Assembly (NCBI GenBank): GCA_024642045.1
Contig: JAHEBX010000013.1
Span: forward strand, 1-34,375
From: Pseudorhodobacter sp.
Lineage (GTDB): Bacteria > Pseudomonadota > Alphaproteobacteria > Rhodobacterales > Rhodobacteraceae
Length of the DNA stretch: 34,375 bases
Direction of reading: 5' to 3'
The notes beneath the pieces were generated by a model. It had not been told where the DNA came from and made no database searches. It saw nothing but the letters and a program-made list of their open reading frames with translations. This document shows, piece after piece, positions 1 to 8,249 of this stretch (position 1 is the first letter of the stretch; each line of letters opens with the position of its first letter). The position numbers and the translations under genes were made by a program.

Positions 1-114
1 TCGACCACAGGGGCAGAACTGTTGCCCCTGCTGGTGGGGTCGCCAAACGCGCTTGCGACGGAGCCGGAAGATGACGACGATGTCATCGACATTGCCGCCT
101 CGCCGAAAGACTAG
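1..114 (+). CDS. C-terminal end of an unidentified protein (partial)
   Basis: The first frame is open from base 1 to a TAG at 112-114 and gives 37 residues with an acidic run (EPEDDDD) near the end. The gene starts outside the window, so its function cannot be read. It ends only four bases before the GTG start of the next gene, which places it in the same operon as the sugar-related genes downstream. No family is recognisable from such a short tail. The frame is supported mainly by its position and the close spacing. Confidence 0.5.
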   Translation, partial: STTGAELLPLLVGSPNALATEPEDDDDVIDIAASPKD

Positions 115-118
115 ACCA

Positions 119-1051
119 GTGAACACGCAGGCCCTGATCGGGCATACGGGTTTTGTCGGCCAGACTTTGCGGCGCCAGCATGGCTTTGCGGCGGGGTTCA
201 ACTCGGCCAATATTGCGCAGGCGGCGGGACAGGTCTTTGATCTGGCGGTCTGCGCTGCCGCCCCCGGCTCGATGTTCGAGGCCAACCGCTTTCCTGAAAA
301 GGACGCTCAGGGAATCGACCGGCTTTGCGCCAGTCTGGCAAAGATCACCGCCAAACGCTTTGTGCTGATTTCCACCATCGCCGTTCTGGCGCGCTTTGAT
401 GGCGGCGCGGATGAAACCACGCACGCCTTTCAGACCGATCTGGCATATGGGCGCAATCGGCGGCGGCTCGAGTCGTTTTGCGCCGAACACTTCCCCAACT
501 GCCTGATTCTGCGGCTGCCAGCGCTTTTCGGCGCGGGATTGAAGAAGAACTTTCTGTTTGATCTGCGCAACCCGGTGCCTTCGATGCTGCCCCAAGCGCG
601 GTTTGACGATTTCGCGCGGGCTTTGGGCGACGGGGTGGCTGGGTTTTATCATCAGGACGAGGCCTTGGGCATGATGGTGCTGGACCGCGAGGGTTTGCAA
701 GCATCGCCCCGGCGCGAGGCAATTGCGGCGGCGGTGACCGAAGCGGGGTTTTCGGCGCTGGGCTTTACCAACCCTGACAGCCGCTTTCAGTTCTATGACA
801 TGTCGCGGCTTTGGGACGATCTGCAACGCGGTCTGCGGGCGGGCGTGCCCGTGCTGCATCTGGCGCCCGAGGCTTTGCGGGCGGGCGATGTTCATCTTCA
901 GGTGACGGGCCGCGCGATGCCCCCCACCGCGGCGCGGCTGCATGTCGAGGATATGCAGACCGGGCATGCCGAGCTTTGGGGCAGACAGGGCCGCTATATT
1001 TGCGATGCCGCTCAGGTCATGGCTGCCGTGCAAGAGTTCGCCGCAGGATGA
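119..1051 (+). CDS. NAD(P)-binding Rossmann protein, sugar epimerase/reductase-like
   Basis: The 310-residue protein opens with a dinucleotide-binding loop (GHTGFVG, residues 8-14), typical of the extended short-chain dehydrogenase fold used by nucleotide-sugar epimerases, dehydratases and reductases. I chose the GTG at 119 because it brings this loop to the normal place at the N-terminus and lies four bases after the preceding stop; an in-frame ATG further upstream would add basic residues of no obvious use. The usual Tyr-x-x-x-Lys catalytic pair appears as YGRNR, with Arg in place of Lys, so catalysis may be altered or the alignment may be offset. It overlaps the next gene by ATGA. A role in modifying an activated sugar for surface glycan synthesis is inferred from the neighbours; the substrate is unknown. 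Confidence 0.75.
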   Translation: MNTQALIGHTGFVGQTLRRQHGFAAGFNSANIAQAAGQVFDLAVCAAAPGSMFEANRFPEKDAQGIDRLCASLAKITAKRFVLISTIAVLARFDGGADETTHAFQTDLAYGRNRRRLESFCAEHFPNCLILRLPALFGAGLKKNFLFDLRNPVPSMLPQARFDDFARALGDGVAGFYHQDEALGMMVLDREGLQASPRREAIAAAVTEAGFSALGFTNPDSRFQFYDMSRLWDDLQRGLRAGVPVLHLAPEALRAGDVHLQVTGRAMPPTAARLHVEDMQTGHAELWGRQGRYICDAAQVMAAVQEFAAG

Positions 1052-1881
1052 AATTTTGCGCCTCGAACATCGGCTGGAGTTTTGCCGAGCGCATCGCGGC
1101 CTATGATGTGCTGCGCGCCGCTGGCTTTACTGGCCTTGAAATCGCACCAGGGCTGCTGTTTGAAGGCGAGGTGGATGTGTTTCTGCCGCCCGACCATCGC
1201 GTTGCATCGGCGCTGGCCGAAGTGTCGGCAGCCGGCTTGCAGATCACCTCCATGCAGGCGCTGCTGTTTGGCGTTCAGGGCGCCGCGCTGTTCGGTAGCA
1301 GCACCGAGCGCGCGACCTTTGAAGCCGCGATGCTTCGGGCGATTGCCTTGGCGGGCCGCCTTGAAATTCCCAATCTGGTTTTTGGTTCGCCCAAACAGCG
1401 GGTGATCCCCGCCAACGTGCCAAGCGATGCGGCATTGCCGATCGCGGTCAATACGTTTCGGCGCTTGGGCGATGCAGCACAGGCGGTGGGTTGCCGGATC
1501 GCAATCGAGCCTAATCCGGCGGAATATGGCACCAACTTCCTGACCTGTCAGAGCGAGGCCGAGGCCTTTCTGGATCTGGTCGATCACCCTGCGATCTGCG
1601 GGATCATCGACAGCGGCGCAATGCTGATGAATGGCGAGGCCTTTGCCGACCTGTCCGTCAATCTGCCCCGCATCGGCCATGTGCATTGCAGTGCGCCGCA
1701 CCTCGCTCCTGCGCCGGTCTCGCCCGAGGCCGCGCAGGGGCTGCTGGCGAAATTGCGAGCGCTTGGATATGATGGCGTGGTGTCGATAGAAATGAAGCGT
1801 CCTGCGAACGGGATTTCCGATTTGGCGCAAAGCGTGGCCAGCTTGGCCTCGGCGGCGCGCGGACTTGGGCTGATAGGGTAA
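1048..1881 (+). CDS. Sugar phosphate isomerase/epimerase (xylose isomerase-like TIM barrel)
   Basis: The protein is 277 residues long, the usual size for the AP endonuclease 2/xylose isomerase-like TIM-barrel family. Typical metal-site strand ends are visible in order: an early GLEIAP strand, AIEPN mid-protein, a DSGAM segment, HVHCS, and SIEMK near the C-terminus; Glu, Asp, His and Glu from such segments bind a divalent metal in this family. The ATG at 1048 overlaps the previous stop (ATGA), a sign of translational coupling. Members isomerise or epimerise keto sugars or inositol derivatives; the substrate here cannot be named. Its place between an epimerase-like protein and a glycosyltransferase suggests that it supplies or alters the sugar the operon transfers. 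Confidence 0.8.
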   Translation: MKFCASNIGWSFAERIAAYDVLRAAGFTGLEIAPGLLFEGEVDVFLPPDHRVASALAEVSAAGLQITSMQALLFGVQGAALFGSSTERATFEAAMLRAIALAGRLEIPNLVFGSPKQRVIPANVPSDAALPIAVNTFRRLGDAAQAVGCRIAIEPNPAEYGTNFLTCQSEAEAFLDLVDHPAICGIIDSGAMLMNGEAFADLSVNLPRIGHVHCSAPHLAPAPVSPEAAQGLLAKLRALGYDGVVSIEMKRPANGISDLAQSVASLASAARGLGLIG

Positions 1882-1883
1882 GA

Positions 1884-2888
1884 ATGACCAAAGCGACCAC
1901 CTTGCGCGAAGATATCCTTGTCTCAATCTGCTTTGGCGAGCTGGATGGCTCGACTGCCAGCTTTGGCCAGCTGGCCGAATTTGCCGAGCAGATGAACGCG
2001 CAGTTTCGGTTTTGGGAGATCATTCTTGTCGCTGCGGCCGATGAAGTAGAGCCGTTTTTGCCCTTGGTCAAAGACGTGCCGAACATTCGGTTGATCAAGG
2101 TGCGTCACGGCACAGCCTTTTACCGCCGCAGGGTGATTGCTGCCGCTGAAGCGATCGGCGATGTCGTTGTTCTGACGACAGTTGCAGAGATGCCGCTGCT
2201 GGATGTTCTGGCAATGATCGACGAGGTGAACACCCAAGGCGCGCTGGTTGTCGGGCGGATGCAGACAGTTGCTGCGACGGATCTGCTGGTCTCCACTCCG
2301 CTTGTGGCGCTGGGGCGCTGGGCGGGGTTTAACGTTGGCATCTACGACATGCAGACGGTAGGCTTTCCGCGCACGCTGCTGAACCAACTGCTCGCCCATC
2401 CCGCCAAAGAGCTGGCGCTGCGGTTTCTGCCCCGCGATGTTGGCCTGCAGCAAAGCTATCAAACCGCGCAGAACAAGGCGCCGCCGCTGCGGTCTTTTCG
2501 CAATCTGGGGCGGCGTTTGGGGTTGGCGCAACAGTTGCTGGTCAACCTTGCCCCGCGTCTGTTGCAGGCCGTGACGTTGATTTCATCGCTGACCGCCCTG
2601 ATGTCGATGGCCTTTGGCCTTTATGTCATCGGCGTCTGGCTTTGGTTGCCGACAGTCGCACCGGGCTGGCTGACGCTGTCGGCGATGCTCAGCGTGACGG
2701 GTTTTATGCTGGGCTGCACCACCAGCGCGCTTTGCCTTGGCATGCTGTTCTTGATCAGTCGCGGCGGGCGCGATGATTACGCCGATGTCGCCGGAGAGGT
2801 GAACCGCGTTGATCTGTTCGGCAAAGTGGCGGCTGATCTGAACGTCGAGATCGTGACGGATGCTGCAGGAAAAGTGCAAACCCGATGA
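1884..2888 (+). CDS. Family 2-like glycosyltransferase with C-terminal membrane helices
   Basis: This 334-residue protein has an N-terminal domain of about 200 residues that resembles a dolichyl-phosphate-mannose-synthase or GtrB type GT-A fold (strands ending ILVSICFGE, EIILVAA and DVVVLTTVAEM). Two hydrophobic helices follow at about residues 225-255 and 263-293. The usual Asp-x-Asp metal motif is not obvious: the place after DVVVL reads TTVAEM, so the protein may be a divergent or inactive transferase. It begins two bases after the previous stop and ends with an ATGA overlap into the oxidoreductase. The arrangement suggests transfer of a sugar onto a lipid carrier at the inner membrane, together with the GtrA-like protein downstream. 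The fold assignment is moderate and the substrate is unknown. Confidence 0.65.
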   Translation: MTKATTLREDILVSICFGELDGSTASFGQLAEFAEQMNAQFRFWEIILVAAADEVEPFLPLVKDVPNIRLIKVRHGTAFYRRRVIAAAEAIGDVVVLTTVAEMPLLDVLAMIDEVNTQGALVVGRMQTVAATDLLVSTPLVALGRWAGFNVGIYDMQTVGFPRTLLNQLLAHPAKELALRFLPRDVGLQQSYQTAQNKAPPLRSFRNLGRRLGLAQQLLVNLAPRLLQAVTLISSLTALMSMAFGLYVIGVWLWLPTVAPGWLTLSAMLSVTGFMLGCTTSALCLGMLFLISRGGRDDYADVAGEVNRVDLFGKVAADLNVEIVTDAAGKVQTR

Positions 2889-4024
2889 GGCGGCAGGATG
2901 CGGACTATATCGTCATCGGCGGCGGCTTTTACGGCTGCTGTCTGGCGCTGTTTCTGCGGTCGATTTCGCAACGGGTTCTACTGATCGAGGTGGGCGATGT
3001 GCTGCTGGGCCGCGCCTCGCGGATCAATCAGGCGCGGGTGCACACGGGGTTTCATTATCCACGTTCGGCGCTGACGGCGGTAAAGTCCATGCTCCTGCAT
3101 GACCGCTTTGCCCGCGACTTTCCGCAGGCGGTGCGCGATGATTTCCAGATGCTGTATGCGATTGCGCGGCGGCGGTCCAAGGTTTCGGCCAAGCGGTTTT
3201 ACCGCATGTTCCGCGATCTGGGCGCGCCGATTGCGCCTGCGTCCACCGTCCAATCCGCGCTGTTTGACAGCGACCTGATCGAAGAGGCCTTTGCCTGCCG
3301 CGAGATGGCGTTTGACTATTCGGTCCTGCGCGATCTGATGCAGGACAGGCTGGCGGCGGCAGGTATCGATCTGCGCCTGAACACCAAGGTTACCGCCGTT
3401 TCGGATGGCGCGGCTGGGGTTGTCTGCCAGCTGTCGGATGGGACCGAGGCGGCAGCGGGCTATGCCTTTAACGTGACCTATGCGCAGATTAATGACGTGC
3501 TGACCAAGGCGGAATTGCCGCCCGCGCTGCTGAAATATGAGGTGAGTGAGCTGGCGCTTGTTTCGCCACCGCCCGAACTTGCGGCCTATGGCATTACGGT
3601 TATGGACGGGCCGTTCTTTTCCTGCATGCCCTATCCGGCCGAGGGGCTGCATTCGCTGACCCATGTCCGTTATACGCCGCAGCAAAGCTGGACGGGGGAC
3701 GAAGTTGCCGCCTATGACAGGCTGAGTGCCGACCCGCAGCAGTCTCTGGCGCGGCATATGGTGCTGGATGGCAAGCGCTATGTGCCAAGTCTGAGCGGCG
3801 CGGTTTACCAGCGGTCACTTTATGAAGTGAAGGCGGTTTTGCTGAAGAACGAGCGCGACGATGGCAGGCCGATCCTGTATCAGCGCAGCCCCAAAACCAG
3901 TCGCGTGATCTCGATCTTGGGGGCCAAGATCGACAACATCTATGATCTGTTCGATCTGGTGCGCCAGACCGAGCCCGAGTTTGCAGGCGCGCGCGATGAC
4001 TTCGTGCTGCGAACGGGTGGCTGA
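2885..4024 (+). CDS. FAD-dependent oxidoreductase (DAO family)
   Basis: The 379-residue protein starts with a classic Rossmann FAD-binding motif (IVIGGGFYG, about residues 9-17), ending in an acidic residue after the second strand (LLIEVG). The segment RINQARVHTGFHYPRS, just after it, resembles the substrate-side region of D-amino-acid-oxidase type flavoproteins. The ATG at 2885 overlaps the preceding stop (ATGA), and the next gene begins at the very next base after its own stop. Such flavoenzymes oxidise an amine or hydroxyl group. Within a glycosyltransferase operon the likely substrate is a sugar or polyol, but this is inference. No export signal is seen, so it should act in the cytoplasm. 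Confidence 0.8.
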   Translation: MRRQDADYIVIGGGFYGCCLALFLRSISQRVLLIEVGDVLLGRASRINQARVHTGFHYPRSALTAVKSMLLHDRFARDFPQAVRDDFQMLYAIARRRSKVSAKRFYRMFRDLGAPIAPASTVQSALFDSDLIEEAFACREMAFDYSVLRDLMQDRLAAAGIDLRLNTKVTAVSDGAAGVVCQLSDGTEAAAGYAFNVTYAQINDVLTKAELPPALLKYEVSELALVSPPPELAAYGITVMDGPFFSCMPYPAEGLHSLTHVRYTPQQSWTGDEVAAYDRLSADPQQSLARHMVLDGKRYVPSLSGAVYQRSLYEVKAVLLKNERDDGRPILYQRSPKTSRVISILGAKIDNIYDLFDLVRQTEPEFAGARDDFVLRTGG

Positions 4025-4420
4025 GTGGAGTTCATGCGCTTTCTTTCAGTCTCGGTTCTTGGTGTCGCGGTGGATATCGGCACGGCTTGGGTCTTGGCCA
4101 GTTTGGGCGCACCACTTTGGCTGGCTGCGGCCATCGGCTTTGCGGCTGCGGCGGGGCTGAACTATGGGCTGCATCGTGGTTGGACGTTTCAACAGGCGGG
4201 CGGCATGGCAGAGCGGGCTCGGGTGCTGCGCTATCTGGCGTCGCTGGGGCTGACCTTTGGGGCGCGGATGCTGGCGGTTCTGGGCTTTGGCGCGCTGATG
4301 GGTGCCGCGGCACCCCCATTGATGGTGCTGTTGCCCAGCGTCGCGGTGTCTTTTGTGGTCAGCTTTGTGGCGACCAAGTTTCTGGTGTTCCGCGATGGCG
4401 AAAAAAGGGATGCAGGATGA
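4025..4420 (+). CDS. GtrA-like small membrane protein
   Basis: This 131-residue protein consists almost entirely of four hydrophobic helices. It carries features typical of the GtrA family, such as an early VGVAVDIG-like stretch (here VLGVAVDIGTAWVL) and the NYGLHRGWTF segment that resembles the family's N-x-x-x-x-R-x-x-F-F signature. GtrA-like proteins are thought to help move lipid-linked sugars across the inner membrane and usually sit next to a GT2 enzyme, as here. The start is a GTG directly abutting the previous TGA. It overlaps the following glycosyltransferase by ATGA. The family call is good; the lipid-linked cargo is unknown. Confidence 0.8.
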   Translation: MEFMRFLSVSVLGVAVDIGTAWVLASLGAPLWLAAAIGFAAAAGLNYGLHRGWTFQQAGGMAERARVLRYLASLGLTFGARMLAVLGFGALMGAAAPPLMVLLPSVAVSFVVSFVATKFLVFRDGEKRDAG

Positions 4421-5208
4421 GCCAAGCGCTGCCAGCAGAATGGGAATTGCCCAGCTTTGACGTGAGCGAGCTCCGGCCCAAGGCGCAGCGCTATGCCTTG
4501 GTGGTGCCTGTCATCAACGAGGGCGCGCGTATTCGCGGCCAGTTGACCCGGACTGCAGCCGAAGGCTTGCCGGTCGATGTGGTGATTGCCGATGGCGGCT
4601 CGACCGACGGCTCGCTGGACGCGGCTTTTCTAACCGAGTGCGGCGTGCGCGCGCTTTTGACCAAAACCGGACCGGGCAAGCTGAGCGCGCAATTGCGCAT
4701 GGCCTATGCCTGGTGTCTGAGCCAAGGTTACGACGGCATTTTGACCATAGATGGCAACGGCAAAGACGGTCTTGGGGCCGTGCGCGAGATCGTGGCCAAG
4801 CTGGACGCCGGTTACGACTATGTGCAGGGCTCGCGCTATATGCAGGGGGGGTTGGCGGAAAATACGCCGCTGGAACGCACGATTGCCAACAGGGGTATTC
4901 ACGCGCCGGTGCTTAGCCTGTCGGGGCGGCATTGGTTCACCGATACCACCAACGGCTTTCGCGGCTATTCGCGCGGCTATCTGCTTGACCCGCGCGTGCA
5001 GCCGTTTCGCGCTATTTTCATGCGGTATGAGCTGCTGTTCTATCTGACGGTTCGCGCAGGCCAGATCGGCAAGCGCGTAACGCAAGTGCCCGTCCAGCGC
5101 AGCTATCCCAAGGATGAAGCGACGCCGACCAAAATCGCGGGCTGGCGTGGCAAACGTGACATCCTGCGGCAGACCTTTGCCGCAGCGCTGGGCTTTTACG
5201 CGCCCTAG
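4417..5208 (+). CDS. Family 2 glycosyltransferase
   Basis: The 263-residue product is a standard GT-A glycosyltransferase: VVPVINEG near residue 30, VVIADGGSTDGS near residue 55 (nucleotide-sugar and metal region), LTIDGNGKDG near residue 112 where dolichyl-phosphate-mannose synthases carry their DAD-type motif, and a TNGFRGYS segment resembling the acceptor-side loop. No membrane helix is evident, so the neighbouring GtrA-like protein may provide the membrane part. The ATG at 4417 is chosen because it overlaps the GtrA-like stop (ATGA). A longer reading of the same frame, from 4087, would run through the GtrA-like gene and is unlikely. The gene ends tail to tail with the minus-strand membrane protein, sharing a CTAG at 5205-5208. 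It is probably the last gene of the operon. Confidence 0.88.
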   Translation: MSQALPAEWELPSFDVSELRPKAQRYALVVPVINEGARIRGQLTRTAAEGLPVDVVIADGGSTDGSLDAAFLTECGVRALLTKTGPGKLSAQLRMAYAWCLSQGYDGILTIDGNGKDGLGAVREIVAKLDAGYDYVQGSRYMQGGLAENTPLERTIANRGIHAPVLSLSGRHWFTDTTNGFRGYSRGYLLDPRVQPFRAIFMRYELLFYLTVRAGQIGKRVTQVPVQRSYPKDEATPTKIAGWRGKRDILRQTFAAALGFYAP

Positions 5209-7028
5209 GACAGTGGCTTGGGCAGGGTTGGCAGCGCCACCCGCAGCACCAGCAGTTGATCATCACCAACCGAGACCGGTTGCAGCCATGATGGCAGCTT
5301 GCCTGCGCGCAACTCTTGCGCAAAGGGGTGCAGCGCGTCGTTAATCGACGTTTTGCAGAGCACCACATACTCCGGCTTGCTCTGCGCAATCGCACGCAGC
5401 ATCAGCTCTTGGCTGCGGAAGGGGAAGGACCCGTTCCAGAAGGTCCACGCGCCGCGCTGATAGGGCACCGACAGCGGATAGTGGTGCGTGGTCAACAGCA
5501 GGTCAGCGCCAAGGTTCATCTGCGTCAGGATGCGGGCGGGCGGCAGCGCATCCAGATGCGCAAGCGTGGTCTCGTCACGGCAGCCCTTGTCCTTGGTGGC
5601 AGACTCGATCTTTTGCGACAGGTCCTGTTGTGAGACAAGATTGGCAATCTTCATCACGGGGCCATTCAACTGCTGGGCATAAAAGATCGTGATCACCGCC
5701 ACGCCAAGCAAGACCGCCTCGCGCAGGTGTCGTGTGGCCTGCAATTTTAGCACCATGCGGGCAAAGACAAAGCCCGACAAGAACGGCAGCGCAGGGGCCG
5801 CGATGATGTTCATGCGGATCTGAATCATGCTGCCGAGCAGTCCCATCCAGCAAAACACCAGCATTTGCCCGATTGCGGCGCGCTCGATTGCGCTCCAGTT
5901 TTTGCGGTCGTGCAGCCAGAAGGCTGAGCCAAGCATCGTTACCGCAAAGATCGGCAAGACGATATCCATCAGCGTCAGCGGGCGGATCATTGCAAAGTCA
6001 TAGCCGGACATGGCTTCGGTGATTTTCGAGGTGATCAGATCCTGCACTTCGGGTGGCAACATGCCGTAGGGGCCTGCAAGACAGGGAGAAATCAGCGCTG
6101 AAAACAGCCACAGCCCTGCGACCGTCAGCCCGCCCGTGATCGCGATACGCAGCGCGGGGGCACGGATGCGGTCGTAAAAGGCCAGCGGCACGCCACAGCT
6201 GACCGCAGCGATCAGCAAAATCGCCAGAAACGGCATCGAGAGCGCGTCGCAATGCGGGGTCAGCCATTCCGAAGGGGCCGTCTGCCCCGCAAAGAAAATC
6301 GCAGAGCCGCCCAGCAAGGCCGCACAAAACCCGGCAAGCCGCGCCCGAGCGCCCTCGGCATCAAAGGCTGCGCGCAGAAACAGGATGATGCCCGCGACGG
6401 CAACAAAGACCAGCATCTCAAGCCCGATGGCCAGCGAGAACGCAGCAGCCAAGCCCGCAAGGATACCGCTGAGCAAATTGCGCTCGGGCCATACCATCGC
6501 CATGGTGACGCAGGTCATCAGCAGGATCTGCAGATCGTGATGATCGACGCGCGCATTGGCAAAGGTGATCCCGCGCAAGGGATACCACATCAGCACGGCC
6601 ATGATCGCGAACATCACGGCCGCTTTGCCCAAAATCCGCCCCGTGCCCTTGGCCACCACGCCGATCAGGGCGACCAGCAGCAGGTTGGGCCAGATCACCA
6701 GCGTCCACCGCTCGGCCGCTTCGGGCGGCAGGATAAGGGCCAGCAGGCTGTAAAGCCCCGCAAGCGCTGCATCCAGATAGCGCGACCAATGCAGAGACAG
6801 GCCTTCGGGCGGCTCGACCCGGTGCTGCGACATGTCAAACCAGCCTTGGCCCGCCAGAAAATCCTTGACCGACATCCAGCGCATGATGTCGTCATTATCG
6901 CCACCGATCAGGGTTTCGCGCGCAAAGGGCGCGGCCCAGATCATCGGTAAAAGGATCACCACCAGCGCGGTCACCAGCGCGATCCACAGATGCCGCTGTT
7001 TGATCGCTGCGATTTCGAAACTCTGCAT
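5205..7028 (-). CDS. Multi-spanning STT3/GT-C-like membrane protein
   Basis: This 607-residue protein has an N-terminal helix, an extracytoplasmic loop with DNDDIMRW at about residues 44-51 followed by FLAGQGWFD, a HWSR motif, many further hydrophobic helices, and a soluble C-terminal domain of about 170 residues. The early loop with paired acidic residues and the later ARVDHHD motif recall GT-C enzymes (oligosaccharyltransferase STT3 and protein O-mannosyltransferases), which use a lipid-linked sugar on the periplasmic side. From memory, the DD-x-MR ... GQGWFD ... HWSR pattern marks a widespread but uncharacterised alphaproteobacterial family. Lying tail to tail with the glycan operon, it may transfer the operon's product, but this is inference. 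The start has only a weak ribosome-binding site. Confidence 0.7.
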   Translation of the reverse strand: MQSFEIAAIKQRHLWIALVTALVVILLPMIWAAPFARETLIGGDNDDIMRWMSVKDFLAGQGWFDMSQHRVEPPEGLSLHWSRYLDAALAGLYSLLALILPPEAAERWTLVIWPNLLLVALIGVVAKGTGRILGKAAVMFAIMAVLMWYPLRGITFANARVDHHDLQILLMTCVTMAMVWPERNLLSGILAGLAAAFSLAIGLEMLVFVAVAGIILFLRAAFDAEGARARLAGFCAALLGGSAIFFAGQTAPSEWLTPHCDALSMPFLAILLIAAVSCGVPLAFYDRIRAPALRIAITGGLTVAGLWLFSALISPCLAGPYGMLPPEVQDLITSKITEAMSGYDFAMIRPLTLMDIVLPIFAVTMLGSAFWLHDRKNWSAIERAAIGQMLVFCWMGLLGSMIQIRMNIIAAPALPFLSGFVFARMVLKLQATRHLREAVLLGVAVITIFYAQQLNGPVMKIANLVSQQDLSQKIESATKDKGCRDETTLAHLDALPPARILTQMNLGADLLLTTHHYPLSVPYQRGAWTFWNGSFPFRSQELMLRAIAQSKPEYVVLCKTSINDALHPFAQELRAGKLPSWLQPVSVGDDQLLVLRVALPTLPKPLS

Positions 7029-7212
7029 CCTGATCTGGCCTTGTCTGACGGGATTTCACCTCTGCCACGCGGCACAGGTGATCTGGGGTTCCGTCTAGTC
7101 TCGCTTTTCGGCCTAACTTTGGTGCAAATGTGGCAACAATCCATGCGCGCGCTTGGGGCTTGCCCCCACAGCGGCGCTGGTGTTCGATGATGGTGCAAAC
7201 TTGGGGGCAGCG

Positions 7213-8097
7213 ATGGCAATTGTGAACGTCGGATCAATCAATTGGGATCGGGTGTATCAGGTCCGCCACTTTCCAATTCCAGGCGAAACGATTTCGGCCT
7301 CAAGTGCCTTGGTTGGACTGGGCGGCAAAGGGCTGAATCAGTCGGTTGCGATCCTGCGCGCCGGTGGGGCCGTGCGCCATATTGGCGCAATAGCCGCCGA
7401 TGATGCACGCATGAGTGCGGCGCTGGGCGATCTGGGGCTCGATGTGGCGGGCGTCGCTTTGCTGCAGGCCACCGAGACGGGATCGGCGCTGATCCTTGTC
7501 GATGAGGCCGCAGAGAATGTGATTGTGCTTGATCGTGGCGCGAACGGGCTGATCCCCGAAGCGACTGTGCTGAACGCGCTGAATCAGGCAAATGAAGGCG
7601 ACTGGCTCTTGATGCAGAACGAAACCAATCTGCTGGGTTTTACGATTACTGAGGCCAAAGCGCGCGGCCTGCGTGTGGCGCTGTCAGCGGCACCTTTTCG
7701 CCCCGAAGATGTGATTCCGCATCTGGGGGTGATTGACCTTTTGTCGGTCAACGCGGTGGAGTTTGAACAACTTCAGGCCGCGATGGGGCAGGGGGCAAAG
7801 CTGCCAAGAGATCTCGCTGTCTTGATCACCAAGGGGGCCGGCGGGGCGGAATATCAGCGCGGGGCCAACCACACCAAGGCCGCCGCCTATCGGGTCGCTG
7901 CGATTGATACCACGGGGGCGGGCGATACGTTTCTGGGCTATTTCCTCTCACGTCTGGATGCAGGCGCCGCGATAGACGAAGCGCTGGCGACAGCCATGGC
8001 GGCGGCGGCGATCCAAGTCACCCGTGCGGGCGCGGTTGGTGCCATTCCACGTTTGGCCGAGGTGCGCGCCTTTCAGTCAGAGCACCGGACTGTCTGA
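7213..8097 (+). CDS. PfkB-family carbohydrate kinase (ribokinase-like)
   Basis: The 294-residue protein matches the ribokinase/PfkB family. The GGKGLNQSVA segment near residues 37-46 corresponds to ribokinase's GGKGANQA sugar-binding signature. SVNAVEF near residue 179 corresponds to the NxxE magnesium motif. DTTGAGDTF at 232-240 holds the catalytic Asp238 and the anion hole. I chose ATG 7213, which has a purine-rich GGGGG stretch upstream and gives a normal N-terminus (MAIVNVGSINWD); an upstream TTG in frame would add an unrelated 20 residues. It phosphorylates a sugar or sugar alcohol with ATP, identity unknown. It is divergent from the STT3-like gene, with about 180 bases between them. Confidence 0.88.
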   Translation: MAIVNVGSINWDRVYQVRHFPIPGETISASSALVGLGGKGLNQSVAILRAGGAVRHIGAIAADDARMSAALGDLGLDVAGVALLQATETGSALILVDEAAENVIVLDRGANGLIPEATVLNALNQANEGDWLLMQNETNLLGFTITEAKARGLRVALSAAPFRPEDVIPHLGVIDLLSVNAVEFEQLQAAMGQGAKLPRDLAVLITKGAGGAEYQRGANHTKAAAYRVAAIDTTGAGDTFLGYFLSRLDAGAAIDEALATAMAAAAIQVTRAGAVGAIPRLAEVRAFQSEHRTV

Positions 8098-8249
8098 AAA
8101 CGCCCTTATACAAACGGCAGACAGGGCAATTTGCCCACGCCTGCAATCTTGGCGGCAAGACTCGGCCAACGCGTCGCGTTAGCTAAAGACAGCACAGGCG
8201 ACATTGGTGCATTGGTGACCGGACTGGATTATCCAGCGTAAGGGATGGC

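Noticed and set aside
811-1047. A 5' extension of the TIM-barrel isomerase frame
   Set aside because: It runs inside the preceding epimerase-like gene in another frame; the ATG at 1048 with an ATGA overlap gives the usual family N-terminus.
8124-8136. Inverted repeat GGGCAA-T-TTGCCC after the kinase gene as a terminator
   Set aside because: The six-base arms with a one-base centre would leave a very short stem once a loop is allowed, and no T-tract follows.
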